Source of the DNA: Burkholderiales bacterium
GTDB lineage: Bacteria; Pseudomonadota; Gammaproteobacteria; Burkholderiales; Casimicrobiaceae
DNA length: 32,515 nucleotides
Assembly: GCA_016790165.1 (NCBI GenBank)
Contig: JAEUPL010000040.1
Coordinates: 1 to 32,515, forward strand
Direction of reading: 5' to 3'
The notes below the pieces were generated by a model, which searched no databases, was not told where the DNA came from, and saw nothing but the letters and a program-made list of their open reading frames with translations. The position numbers and the translations under genes are program-made. Below are positions 16,483 to 23,475 of the stretch, one piece after another (positions within the stretch are counted from its first letter, which is position 1; each line of letters opens with the position of its first letter).

Positions 16483-17711
16483 TAATTGCCCCGCTCAAAC
16501 ACTGCCGCGAAAAAACCATCGCAGCCGTCACGATGCGGCAACAGCTGCGCAAAGCGTGCTTCGCCTGCTTCGTCGCCGCGCAACGACGTTGGCACCAGGG
16601 TCCAGTCCACATTCGCATCGAGAAATGCTTCCGCGATTTTCTCGTTTTCTTCTGCGAGCACGCTGCACGTCGCGTAAACGAGACGCCCGCCGGGCCGCAC
16701 GAGGCGTGACGCCGCGGCGAGGATGCTGCTCTGCTTTTCGATGAGTTCCTTGACGCTTGCCGGCGATTGCCGCCACTTGAGATCGGGGTTCCGCTTGAGC
16801 GTGCCGAGGCCGGAGCACGGCGCATCCACCAGCACGCGGTCGGCCTTGCCGATGAATTTGTCGAGGCGCTTGTCGTGCTCGCTCTCGATGCGCATCGTCT
16901 GCACGTTGCTGGCGCCGCTGCGCGCGAGGCGCGGGCCGAGGTTATCGAGCCGCTTTTCACTGACATCACAGGCGTAGAGCCGCCCCGTGCTCGCCATCAT
17001 GGCGGCGAGTGCGAGTGTTTTGCCTCCGGCGCCGGCGCAGAAATCGATGACCATCTCGCCGCGTTTGGCGCCGACGATTTGCGCGAGCAACTGGCTGCCT
17101 TCGTCCTGCACTTCGAGCGTGCCATCTTCAAACAGCGGGTGGCGCGAGATGTCCACGCGATGCGGCAAGCGAATGCCCACGGGTGAGAGCGGCGTGGCGC
17201 GCGCGTCGGGGAAACCTTCTTTCTGTAAACGGCCAAGAATGGCGTCGCGCTTGGCCTTGAGCGTATTGACGCGAAGGTCGAACGCGGCTGGTTCGAGCAA
17301 CGCATCGGCCAGAGCGAGTCGCTCGTCATTGCCGTACTGCGCGCCGAGCCGATCCCACAGCCAGGTGGGCAACTCGCGGCGCGGATGCGGCCCGAGCGCT
17401 TCGTCCGCCTTCAGGAATTTAGCGTAGCGGTCGTCCTCGCCCGGCGGCACCTTGGCGCGGCGACGAAACTGCCGCGCCAGCGCGGCCAGCGCAATGGCAT
17501 CGAACTTGGCGCCGTCGCCGGCAATCGCCTCCACCGACAGCCGATGCCGCAGCCACGCGTAGTAGCCCTCGGCCACGACGACGCGATCCTGAGAGCCCAC
17601 CCGCTTTTCGCGCAGCACGTAAGACAGCGTGCGGTCGGCAGGGTAGTCGAACTTGGCAGCGGACTGGATGGCAAAGGCAAGTGCGCTGAGCGCGGAGGGT
17701 CGGGCAAGCAT
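16482..17711 (-). CDS. RsmB/NOP-family rRNA (cytosine-5) methyltransferase
   Basis: The 409-residue protein is a SAM-dependent RNA m5C methyltransferase. The C-terminal catalytic domain shows the SAM loop DFCAGAGGKTLAL (223-235), motif IV DAPCSGLGTLKRNPDLKW with C299 and motif VI YATCSVLAEENE with C349, the two cysteines used in catalysis. The N-terminal 150 residues are helical, where RsmB has a NusB-like domain. E. coli RsmB (429 residues) methylates C967 of 16S rRNA; whether this is the true RsmB or a paralogue cannot be decided from sequence alone. The ATG at 17711 is preferred over 17735. It heads a pair with the DUF4440 gene. Confidence 0.9.
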   Translation of the reverse strand: MLARPSALSALAFAIQSAAKFDYPADRTLSYVLREKRVGSQDRVVVAEGYYAWLRHRLSVEAIAGDGAKFDAIALAALARQFRRRAKVPPGEDDRYAKFLKADEALGPHPRRELPTWLWDRLGAQYGNDERLALADALLEPAAFDLRVNTLKAKRDAILGRLQKEGFPDARATPLSPVGIRLPHRVDISRHPLFEDGTLEVQDEGSQLLAQIVGAKRGEMVIDFCAGAGGKTLALAAMMASTGRLYACDVSEKRLDNLGPRLARSGASNVQTMRIESEHDKRLDKFIGKADRVLVDAPCSGLGTLKRNPDLKWRQSPASVKELIEKQSSILAAASRLVRPGGRLVYATCSVLAEENEKIAEAFLDANVDWTLVPTSLRGDEAGEARFAQLLPHRDGCDGFFAAVFERGN

Positions 17712-17810
17712 GCGGCCATTGTAGGAGCGGCACATGCCAAGTGTGCATGCTTCGAGATGACATACTCACTCACGTCCACCGACGATCATTGCGGTGACAG
17801 GGAGCTTGTC

Positions 17811-18299
17811 ATGCTCATGCCCTCCAATCTGGATATCAACGTTGAGGCGGCCGCGTTGCGCCGCCACGGCCTGATCGGTCGTGGCGGTGAAATGGGCAAC
17901 GCTTTGTTTGCCATCGACATCGGCGCTCTCCCTTCAGAGGCGCGACAAGCCATCAACCTCATTGCTCAGGGCGGACCGTTTCCGTATCCGCAGCATGATG
18001 GGCACCGCTTCGGCAACCGCTTCGGTGATCTGCCGACGGGTGGTGAATACCTGGAGTTCACCGTGCGGACGCCGGGCGTAACCAATCGCGGGAAGCGACG
18101 CATCGTCGCGCGACGATCCGGCGTACTCTTCTTCACCGCCTGTCACTACGAGCGCGTGCCTGGTCAGATGTCACAGGAGCATCGGATCGCAGCCACCGCA
18201 CAGCTTGACGCACACTGGCGCAACGGCTTTTACGTAGTGACAGGTATTGACGCCCGAATGAGGAGCCGTCTGGCGGATGCGTTGCACGCGCTGCCGTAG
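17811..18299 (+). CDS. Guanyl-specific ribonuclease domain protein (barnase/RNase Sa fold)
   Basis: The 162-residue product carries a microbial ribonuclease domain at about 55-115. The family signature is clear: GPFPYPQHDGHRFGNR, LEFTVRTPGVTNRGKRRIV and FFTACHYE. By alignment with RNase Sa from memory, the catalytic triad is E82, R97 and H112, with nearly the same spacing as E54, R69 and H85. Such enzymes cleave RNA after G. Unlike secreted relatives it has no signal peptide: residues 1-54 are an unrelated charged segment, and about 45 extra residues follow the domain. AGGGAG 6 nt before ATG 17811 decides the start; ATG 17757 is an alternative. No barstar-like gene is adjacent. It could be a toxin, a detached effector domain or a decaying gene. 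Confidence 0.82.
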   Translation: MLMPSNLDINVEAAALRRHGLIGRGGEMGNALFAIDIGALPSEARQAINLIAQGGPFPYPQHDGHRFGNRFGDLPTGGEYLEFTVRTPGVTNRGKRRIVARRSGVLFFTACHYERVPGQMSQEHRIAATAQLDAHWRNGFYVVTGIDARMRSRLADALHALP

Positions 18300-18306
18300 G
18301 CGTCGC

Positions 18307-19473
18307 TCACTTCGCCAGCGCCCACATCTCCGCAATCAAATCACGCTTGCCCTCAAACCCAATTCCCGGTAACGAAGGCAAAGTCACATATCCGTTCTCG
18401 ACACGCACGCCATCCGGGAAGCCGCCGTAGGGCTGGAACAAATCCGGGTAGCTTTCGTTGCCGCCGAGGCCGAGGCCGGCGGCGATCGCCAGCGACATCT
18501 GATGGCCGCCGTGCGGGATGCAGCGACTGGGTGACCAACCGTATTCCTTGAGCATGTCCAGCGTGCGCAGGTATTCGACCAGCCCGTAACTCAGCGCGCA
18601 GTCGAACTGCAGCCAGTCGCGGTCCTTGCGCATGCCGCCGTGGCGGATCAGGTTTCTGGCGTCCTGCATCGAGAACAGGTTTTCGCCGGTGGCGAGCGGG
18701 CCGGCGTAGCTGTCGCCGAGGTTGGCCTGCAGCTCGTAGTCGAGCGGGTCGCCCGCCTCTTCGTACCAGAACAGCGGGTACTGCGCCATCGCCTTGCCGT
18801 ATTCGATGGCGGTCTTCAGGTCGAAGCGGCCATTGGCGTCCACGGCCAGTTGCTGGCCCGGCTTGAGCATCTTGAGCACGGCTTCGATGCGTTCGATATC
18901 GTCCTTGAGCGGTGCGCCGCCGATCTTCATCTTGACGACCGAATAGCCGCGATCGAGATAGCCCTGCATCTCGCCGCGCAGACCGTCGAGGCCTTTGCCA
19001 GGGTGGTAGTAGCCACCGGCGGCGTAGACGAACACCTTCGGGTTCGCCGTGCCGTTGCCATATTGCTTCGCGAGCATTTCATGCAGCGGCAGGCCTTCGA
19101 TCTTCGCCACGGCGTCCCACACCGCCATGTCGATGGTGCCAACCGCCACCGAGCGCTCGCCGTGACCGCCAGGCTTCTCGTTGGTCATCATGCAGGCCCA
19201 CACCTTGTGCGGGTCGAGGTTGGTGCCGGCCGCGTTGACCAGCGACGCGGGGTCGGCCTCCATCACCCGCGGGATGAAGCGCTCGCGCATCAGATTGCCC
19301 TGACCGTAGCGGCCATTGGAATTGAAGCCGTAACCGATCACCGGTTTGCCGTCGCGGATGACATCGGTGACAACCGCGACGAGGCTCAGCGTCATCTTGC
19401 TGAAATCGATGTAGGCGTTGCGGATCGCCGATTTGATTGGGCGCGTGGATTCGAGGATGTGGGTGATTTTCAC
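18307..19473 (-). CDS. tarD: D(-)-tartrate dehydratase, enolase superfamily
   Basis: The 388-residue enzyme closely follows my memory of Bradyrhizobium D-tartrate dehydratase (389 residues), including RNAYIDFSKMT, NEKPGGHGERSVAVGTIDMA and the C-terminal NESYPDLFQPYGGFPDGVR. Catalytic and metal residues line up with a one-residue offset: K183 in KMKIGG, D212 in VDANGRF, E238 in FWYEEAGDP, E264 in ATGENLF and H321 in IPHGGHQ. The enzyme dehydrates D-tartrate to oxaloacetate with Mg2+. The GTG at 19471-19473 matches the family start; a TTG at 19491 is possible. It is the last gene of a minus-strand cluster with an SDR, a Bug receptor and a DapA-family lyase. Confidence 0.9.
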   Translation of the reverse strand: MKITHILESTRPIKSAIRNAYIDFSKMTLSLVAVVTDVIRDGKPVIGYGFNSNGRYGQGNLMRERFIPRVMEADPASLVNAAGTNLDPHKVWACMMTNEKPGGHGERSVAVGTIDMAVWDAVAKIEGLPLHEMLAKQYGNGTANPKVFVYAAGGYYHPGKGLDGLRGEMQGYLDRGYSVVKMKIGGAPLKDDIERIEAVLKMLKPGQQLAVDANGRFDLKTAIEYGKAMAQYPLFWYEEAGDPLDYELQANLGDSYAGPLATGENLFSMQDARNLIRHGGMRKDRDWLQFDCALSYGLVEYLRTLDMLKEYGWSPSRCIPHGGHQMSLAIAAGLGLGGNESYPDLFQPYGGFPDGVRVENGYVTLPSLPGIGFEGKRDLIAEMWALAK

Positions 19474-19501
19474 AGTGTGTATCCGTGGCAATAAGTCTTG
19501 A

Positions 19502-19607
19502 GTAGCCTCGATGCAGCGAGGCGAAGTCGAGGGAAACGCGCCGCGAAGAGTCGCTATTGAGGCGGGTGCCGACGAACCTCGATTCCACTTCGTTGCATCG
19601 AGGCTAC
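19502..19607. repeat. REPIN-like pair of GTAG-type REP hairpins
   Basis: Two copies of a REP-like unit lie in inverted orientation. The left arm begins GTAGCCTCGATGCA at 19502 and runs to about 19533. The right arm ends with its complement at 19607 and begins near 19576. The arms match over about 32 bp with six mismatches. Each arm holds its own small palindrome, CCTCGA...TCGAGG, preceded by GTAG, which is the standard head of RAYT-associated REP sequences. The element fills the gap between tarD and the SDR gene and nearly touches the SDR stop at 19610. No RAYT transposase is in the window. Confidence 0.75.
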
Positions 19608-19609
19608 GA

Positions 19610-20296
19610 CTACCTGTTCAGCGATGACCCGCCGCAAATCTGAACGTCCTGGCCGGTGATCGCCGCAGCGCTTGCCGAGAGCAGGAAGGTGACCAGTGCT
19701 GCCACTTCTGCCGGCTCAATCAATCGCCCAATCGGCGGCAACACTGGCGCTTCGGTCGCGCGCTTCGGGTCGGCGAGCATCCCCGTCGCGGTGGCTGCGG
19801 GCGACACCACGTTGACCGTCACGCCACGCGCTGCAACCTCGGCGGCCCAGCTCTTCGCCAGCGCGATCAGCGCGGCCTTGGTCGCGGCGTACTGGCTGCG
19901 GCCGGCCTTGCCTGCGGCAACACGGCTGCCAATCAACACCACGCGCCCGCTGCCGCGCGCCGCCATCGCCGGGACCAGCACATCGGCAAGACGGGACGCC
20001 GCGTCGACATGCAGCTTCCACATCAGTTCGCCACCCGCGTGATCGAGCGCACCGACATTGCCCACGCGCAGCACGCCCGCCGCGTGCACCAGCGCATCGA
20101 CGTCCGCGTGCGCCTGCGCAGCGGTGGTGAGCGCCGCGCTGTCGGTCAGGTCGACGAATTGATGCGTGTAGGCGGTGTGGCTAATCGCGGCGTCGGCACG
20201 GTCGAGCCCGGTCACACGCCAACCGGCGTCGAGCAGTGCTGACGCGATGGCGCGACCGATGCCGGAACTGCTGCCGGTGACGAGCGCATGCTTCAT
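19610..20296 (-). CDS. Short-chain dehydrogenase/reductase
   Basis: The 228-residue classical SDR starts MKHALVTGSSSGIGRAIAS, the NAD(P)-binding TGxxxGIG loop. It has the structural HAAG motif (about 71-74) and the catalytic set S124, Y136 and K140 in GSRVAAGKAGRSQYAATKAA. The C-terminal GQDVQICGG strand is typical. It oxidises or reduces an alcohol or ketone group of an unknown compound, probably a hydroxy acid judging by its neighbours. The ATG at 20294-20296 lies 16 bases after the stop of the Bug receptor, so they are co-transcribed. Confidence 0.9.
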   Translation of the reverse strand: MKHALVTGSSSGIGRAIASALLDAGWRVTGLDRADAAISHTAYTHQFVDLTDSAALTTAAQAHADVDALVHAAGVLRVGNVGALDHAGGELMWKLHVDAASRLADVLVPAMAARGSGRVVLIGSRVAAGKAGRSQYAATKAALIALAKSWAAEVAARGVTVNVVSPAATATGMLADPKRATEAPVLPPIGRLIEPAEVAALVTFLLSASAAAITGQDVQICGGSSLNR

Positions 20297-20312
20297 CGTG
20301 CTGCGCGGTGAA

Positions 20313-21281
20313 CTATTCGAACTTGATGCCGCTGTCGGCAATCGTCTTCATCGAGCGGGCGGTGTCGTCGCGCTGGAACTTCGCGAAGTCATCCGGCGTG
20401 CCGGCTTCGATAACGAGCCCGTTGCTGATCAGGCGATCTTTCATGTCACCCGCCAGCGCCTTGTTGGTCTCCGCATTGAGTTTTTGAATGATGTCCGCAG
20501 ACGTCTTCGCTGGCGCCCACAGGCCGTACCAGCTGAACGCCTCGTAGCCCGGCACCGTTTCGCCCACGGTCGGCACGTCCGGCATTGACGGCACCCGCTT
20601 CGCCGACGTCACGGCGATCACCTTGAGCTGCCCCGCCTTGGCGTAGCCTGCAGAGCCGAGGATCGGGTCGATGAACCCGGCAATACGGTTGCCCAGCAAA
20701 TCCTGATACGCCGGGGTCGAGCCCTTGTACGGCACGATCAGCAGTTCCAGTCCGGCGGCGCGGCGCAGTTGCTCGGTGGCAAGGTGTCCGGCCGACGCGT
20801 TGGAGCCGATCGCGAACGACAGCTTGCCAGGATTCGCTTTGGCGTGGGCGATCAGCGACTTGACGTCGGTGACCGGCAGCTCCTTGGCGACGGCGACAGC
20901 GAGCGGCGCTTTCGCCACCAGCGCAATGGGCGCGAAGTCCTTCACGATGTCGTACGGCGGCGACTTGAGCGCCAGCGTTGACGTGGTAAACGTGGACGCG
21001 TTGAACAGCAGCGTGTAACCGTCGGCGGGCGCCTTGGCAACGGCATCGGCGCCGATGGTGCCGTTGCCACCGGGCCGGTTTTCCACCACGAACGATTGCC
21101 CGAGCTGATCGCCGAGCTTTTGCGCCAGCAGCCGTCCGACGGTATCGAGGGTGCCGCCTGGCGGGAACGGGATGATCACGCGGACTTGCTTGTTGGGGTA
21201 GGCCTGCGCGGACGCGGCGGCGCCAACGACGGCGAACAGGCCAACGACGAGTGCCTTGCTGATGAAAGATGGGGTTTGCAT
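20313..21281 (-). CDS. Bug/TctC-family periplasmic solute-binding protein
   Basis: The 322-residue protein has an N-terminal signal peptide (about 1-27, cleavage after AASAQA) followed by YPNKQVRVIIPFPPGGTLD, the opening strand and ligand loop of Bug receptors. Other family segments include VVENRPGGNGTIGADAVA, ADGYTLLFN and FSWYGLWAPAKT. These proteins capture carboxylic acids in the periplasm, usually for a TctAB tripartite transporter. No tctA or tctB gene is present, as for most of the many orphan Bug receptors in Burkholderiales. GGAGG lies 7-8 nt before the ATG at 21279-21281. Confidence 0.94.
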   Translation of the reverse strand: MQTPSFISKALVVGLFAVVGAAASAQAYPNKQVRVIIPFPPGGTLDTVGRLLAQKLGDQLGQSFVVENRPGGNGTIGADAVAKAPADGYTLLFNASTFTTSTLALKSPPYDIVKDFAPIALVAKAPLAVAVAKELPVTDVKSLIAHAKANPGKLSFAIGSNASAGHLATEQLRRAAGLELLIVPYKGSTPAYQDLLGNRIAGFIDPILGSAGYAKAGQLKVIAVTSAKRVPSMPDVPTVGETVPGYEAFSWYGLWAPAKTSADIIQKLNAETNKALAGDMKDRLISNGLVIEAGTPDDFAKFQRDDTARSMKTIADSGIKFE

Positions 21282-21327
21282 TGAATCCTCCTTGCGATAG
21301 TTCCTTTTGACGGCGCGACGCGCAGCG

Positions 21328-22263
21328 CTACGCCTTCAACAACCCGGCTTGGGCGAGTGCGGCGCGGATCACCTCGAGCTCCAGCGCGCTCGGTGCGTGA
21401 GTGGGCGGACGCACGTGGTCGTTGGCAATCACGCCCGCCAGGCGCATCGCGGCCTTCATGCGGGCGTGTGCTTCCCCGGTCGGCTCGCCGGCGCCGTAGA
21501 CGGCTTCCTTGATCGGGGTGATCTTTGCCTGCACCGCCATCGCGCGGTGCAGGTCGCCGGCTTTCACAGCGTTCCAGAGGTCGATGATCAGCTGCGGAAT
21601 GGCGCTGGCAAAGCCCACCAGAGCGCCATCGACGCCCTGCACCATCGAGGCGAGCAGGTATTCATCGTGACAGGTCAGGATTGCCTTGCTGGCGTCGGCG
21701 TCGCGGATGGCCTTGATGTCGCGGGCGTATTTGCTCATCTCGCGCTGGCCGACCTTGAAGGCCTGTACGTAGGGCAACTTCGCGAGTTCCGCAAGCAACG
21801 CCGACGAGTAGGAGGCACGCGTCCAGGCGGGATACACATGCGCGATGAGATCGAGCCCGGTGGCGTCGTAGATATTCTTGAAGTAAGCCGTCGCATGATC
21901 GGCGTGAAAGCCGAAGCGCAGCCAGTGGTGCGGCGGCATCACGTCAATCCCGACAGCGCCGGCCTGCTTGGCCAGTTTGGCGTGATGCGCAGCGTCGGTC
22001 AGCCCTTCGCAGACCACGGATGAAATGACGGGCAGCTTGCCTTTGAGCTCGTCGGCGACGATGCGCGTCACCTCCGCGCGTTCTTTCGGGTCGAGCGCAA
22101 ACACTTCACCCGTGTGGCCGTTGGTCATCACAGCGACGATGCCGTCGTGGCCGGCGAGCCAGGACGCGAGCTGGCGCAGCGCCGGCTCGTCGATGCGGTT
22201 GTCATTGGTGAACGGGGTGGAGATTGCGGGGATAATGCCGCGATAGTTGGCGATGGTAGGCAT
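21328..22263 (-). CDS. Dihydrodipicolinate synthase (DapA)-family lyase/aldolase
   Basis: The 311-residue protein is a class I aldolase-type TIM barrel of the DapA family. The Schiff-base lysine is K170 in VQAFKVGQREMS and the conserved Tyr is Y144 in IAHVYPAW. The substrate-binding loop reads MTNGHTGE (46-53) where true DapA has a GTTGE-type motif. This and its catabolic neighbours argue against a lysine-biosynthesis role. It more likely splits or dehydrates a keto acid or sugar acid, with the substrate unknown. The ATG at 22261-22263 fits the family start. It is the first gene of the minus-strand cluster and divergent from the LysR gene. Confidence 0.88.
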   Translation of the reverse strand: MPTIANYRGIIPAISTPFTNDNRIDEPALRQLASWLAGHDGIVAVMTNGHTGEVFALDPKERAEVTRIVADELKGKLPVISSVVCEGLTDAAHHAKLAKQAGAVGIDVMPPHHWLRFGFHADHATAYFKNIYDATGLDLIAHVYPAWTRASYSSALLAELAKLPYVQAFKVGQREMSKYARDIKAIRDADASKAILTCHDEYLLASMVQGVDGALVGFASAIPQLIIDLWNAVKAGDLHRAMAVQAKITPIKEAVYGAGEPTGEAHARMKAAMRLAGVIANDHVRPPTHAPSALELEVIRAALAQAGLLKA

Positions 22264-22380
22264 GCGTGCTGCGTGGTGGCGGTCGTCAAAAGGGTGGCGC
22301 ATTGTTGCTGCGGCGGCGGCCGTCGTCCAATACCCGAAACAGATAGAACTATTCAATAAGCAGGAGGCAGAGCAACCGCG
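22264..22380. promoter_or_regulatory. Divergent control region between the lyase cluster and lysR
   Basis: The 117-bp gap must hold promoters for both directions. An AT-richer patch near 22341-22360 includes ATAG-AA-CTAT, a short palindrome that could be part of a LysR-type binding site. AGGAGG at 22362-22367 precedes the lysR ATG by 13 nt, which is long for a ribosome binding site. Regulation of the minus-strand genes by this LysR protein is inferred from position. Confidence 0.4.
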
Positions 22381-23349
22381 ATGGGGCCCGGCAACCGACC
22401 GCTTGATCTGGATTGGCTGGAAGATTTCATCGTCCTGGCCGAGAGCGGCAATTTCTCGCGCGCAGCACAGGCGCGGCACATCGCACAGCCGGCGTTCAGT
22501 CGCCACATCAAGTCGCTCGAAGCCTGGGTCGGCGTTGAGCTGTTTGATCGCACAACGCATCCGGTGGCCCTGACTGCCGCCGGGAAGCACCTCTTACCCG
22601 AGATTGAAGACGTAGTGCAACGGCTCGAGGCCGCACGTTCCCAGGCGCTCGCTGCGCAGGAGCAGGCCGCAGTGAGTCTGCAATTCGCAGCGACGCATGC
22701 CCTGTCGCTCACGTTCTTCCCGACCTGGCTTGGCAAGATTGAGGCGCAACTCCCGGTCGGCCGCACCATGGGGCCGATCCAGATGGTGTCGGACAGCTTT
22801 GCCGCCTGTGAAGACCTGATGCTGCAGCGCCGCGCGCAGTTTTTGCTGTGTCACGGTCATTCCGAGGTGGAAAACCGGCTCGACCCAACGCAGTTTGACT
22901 TCGTGGCGGTCGGCGTCGATCGCCTGTTGCCAGTCTCCGCGCCAAACGCAGACGGAACGCCGAAGTACGCGGTCGCAGCACAGAGCAGCCGCAAAGCAGG
23001 CAAATCGCGCGCACCAGTGCCCGTCCTCGCCTACGGCGTCGCCTCGGGCATCGGACAGATCATGCACGCCATCTTGGGCGAGGCACTTGGCAAACCCCGT
23101 GGCGTGACGACTCGAAACGTGTTCACAGCGCATCACGCGGTGCTGCTCAAAACCATGGCGATGGAGGGCCGAGGCGTGGCCTGGCTGCCGACCAGCCTGA
23201 TCGCCGCCGAGTTGGCGAGTGGTGCACTCGTCCGCGCCAGCGACGACACGTGGACGGTGCCGATCGAAGTGCGATTGTTCCGCCCGCGCGTGGCCTTGTC
23301 GGACGCCGCGGAGGCGCTGTGGCGTGTCGCCGCAGGCACGGCGAACTGA
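22381..23349 (+). CDS. LysR-family transcriptional regulator
   Basis: The 322-residue protein has the LysR winged helix at residues 8-67 (LDLDWLEDFIVLAESGNFSR, then AQPAFSRHIKSLEAWVGVELF and the TAAG wing). An effector-binding domain follows with the GVASGIGQIMHAIL and MAMEGRGVAWLPTSLI segments. LysR proteins act as tetramers and usually control a divergently transcribed target, here the DapA-Bug-SDR-tarD genes. The inducer is probably the compound bound by the Bug receptor, but this is inference. Confidence 0.93.
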   Translation: MGPGNRPLDLDWLEDFIVLAESGNFSRAAQARHIAQPAFSRHIKSLEAWVGVELFDRTTHPVALTAAGKHLLPEIEDVVQRLEAARSQALAAQEQAAVSLQFAATHALSLTFFPTWLGKIEAQLPVGRTMGPIQMVSDSFAACEDLMLQRRAQFLLCHGHSEVENRLDPTQFDFVAVGVDRLLPVSAPNADGTPKYAVAAQSSRKAGKSRAPVPVLAYGVASGIGQIMHAILGEALGKPRGVTTRNVFTAHHAVLLKTMAMEGRGVAWLPTSLIAAELASGALVRASDDTWTVPIEVRLFRPRVALSDAAEALWRVAAGTAN

Positions 23350-23369
23350 GATCGATTCAGCTTTGGACG

Positions 23370-23385
23370 TCCAGCCACGGCTGGA
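23370..23385 (+). terminator. Possible weak terminator after lysR
   Basis: TCCAGCC-AC-GGCTGGA is a near-perfect palindrome 20 bases after the lysR stop, followed after a few bases by TTTT. The short loop and delayed T-run make it a weak candidate. Confidence 0.3.
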
Positions 23386-23475
23386 TGGTGTTTTCAGGCC
23401 AATAGATTGACATGTCGACTTGGCGGAAAATCCGGCCCAATCGACCGCTGAATAGCCGATAGCAATAAAAAGCTG

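Noticed and set aside
17385-17810. N-terminal extension of the ribonuclease gene
   Set aside because: It overlaps the start of the rRNA methyltransferase on the other strand, and the ribosome binding site before 17811 defines a better start.
18640-19494. Plus-strand open frame (284 codons) opposite tarD
   Set aside because: tarD aligns over its full length with all catalytic residues. The opposite frame has no recognisable motif.
22264-22590. Extension of the DapA-family gene to 420 residues
   Set aside because: It would run through the divergent lysR gene and its control region. The family start is the ATG at 22263.
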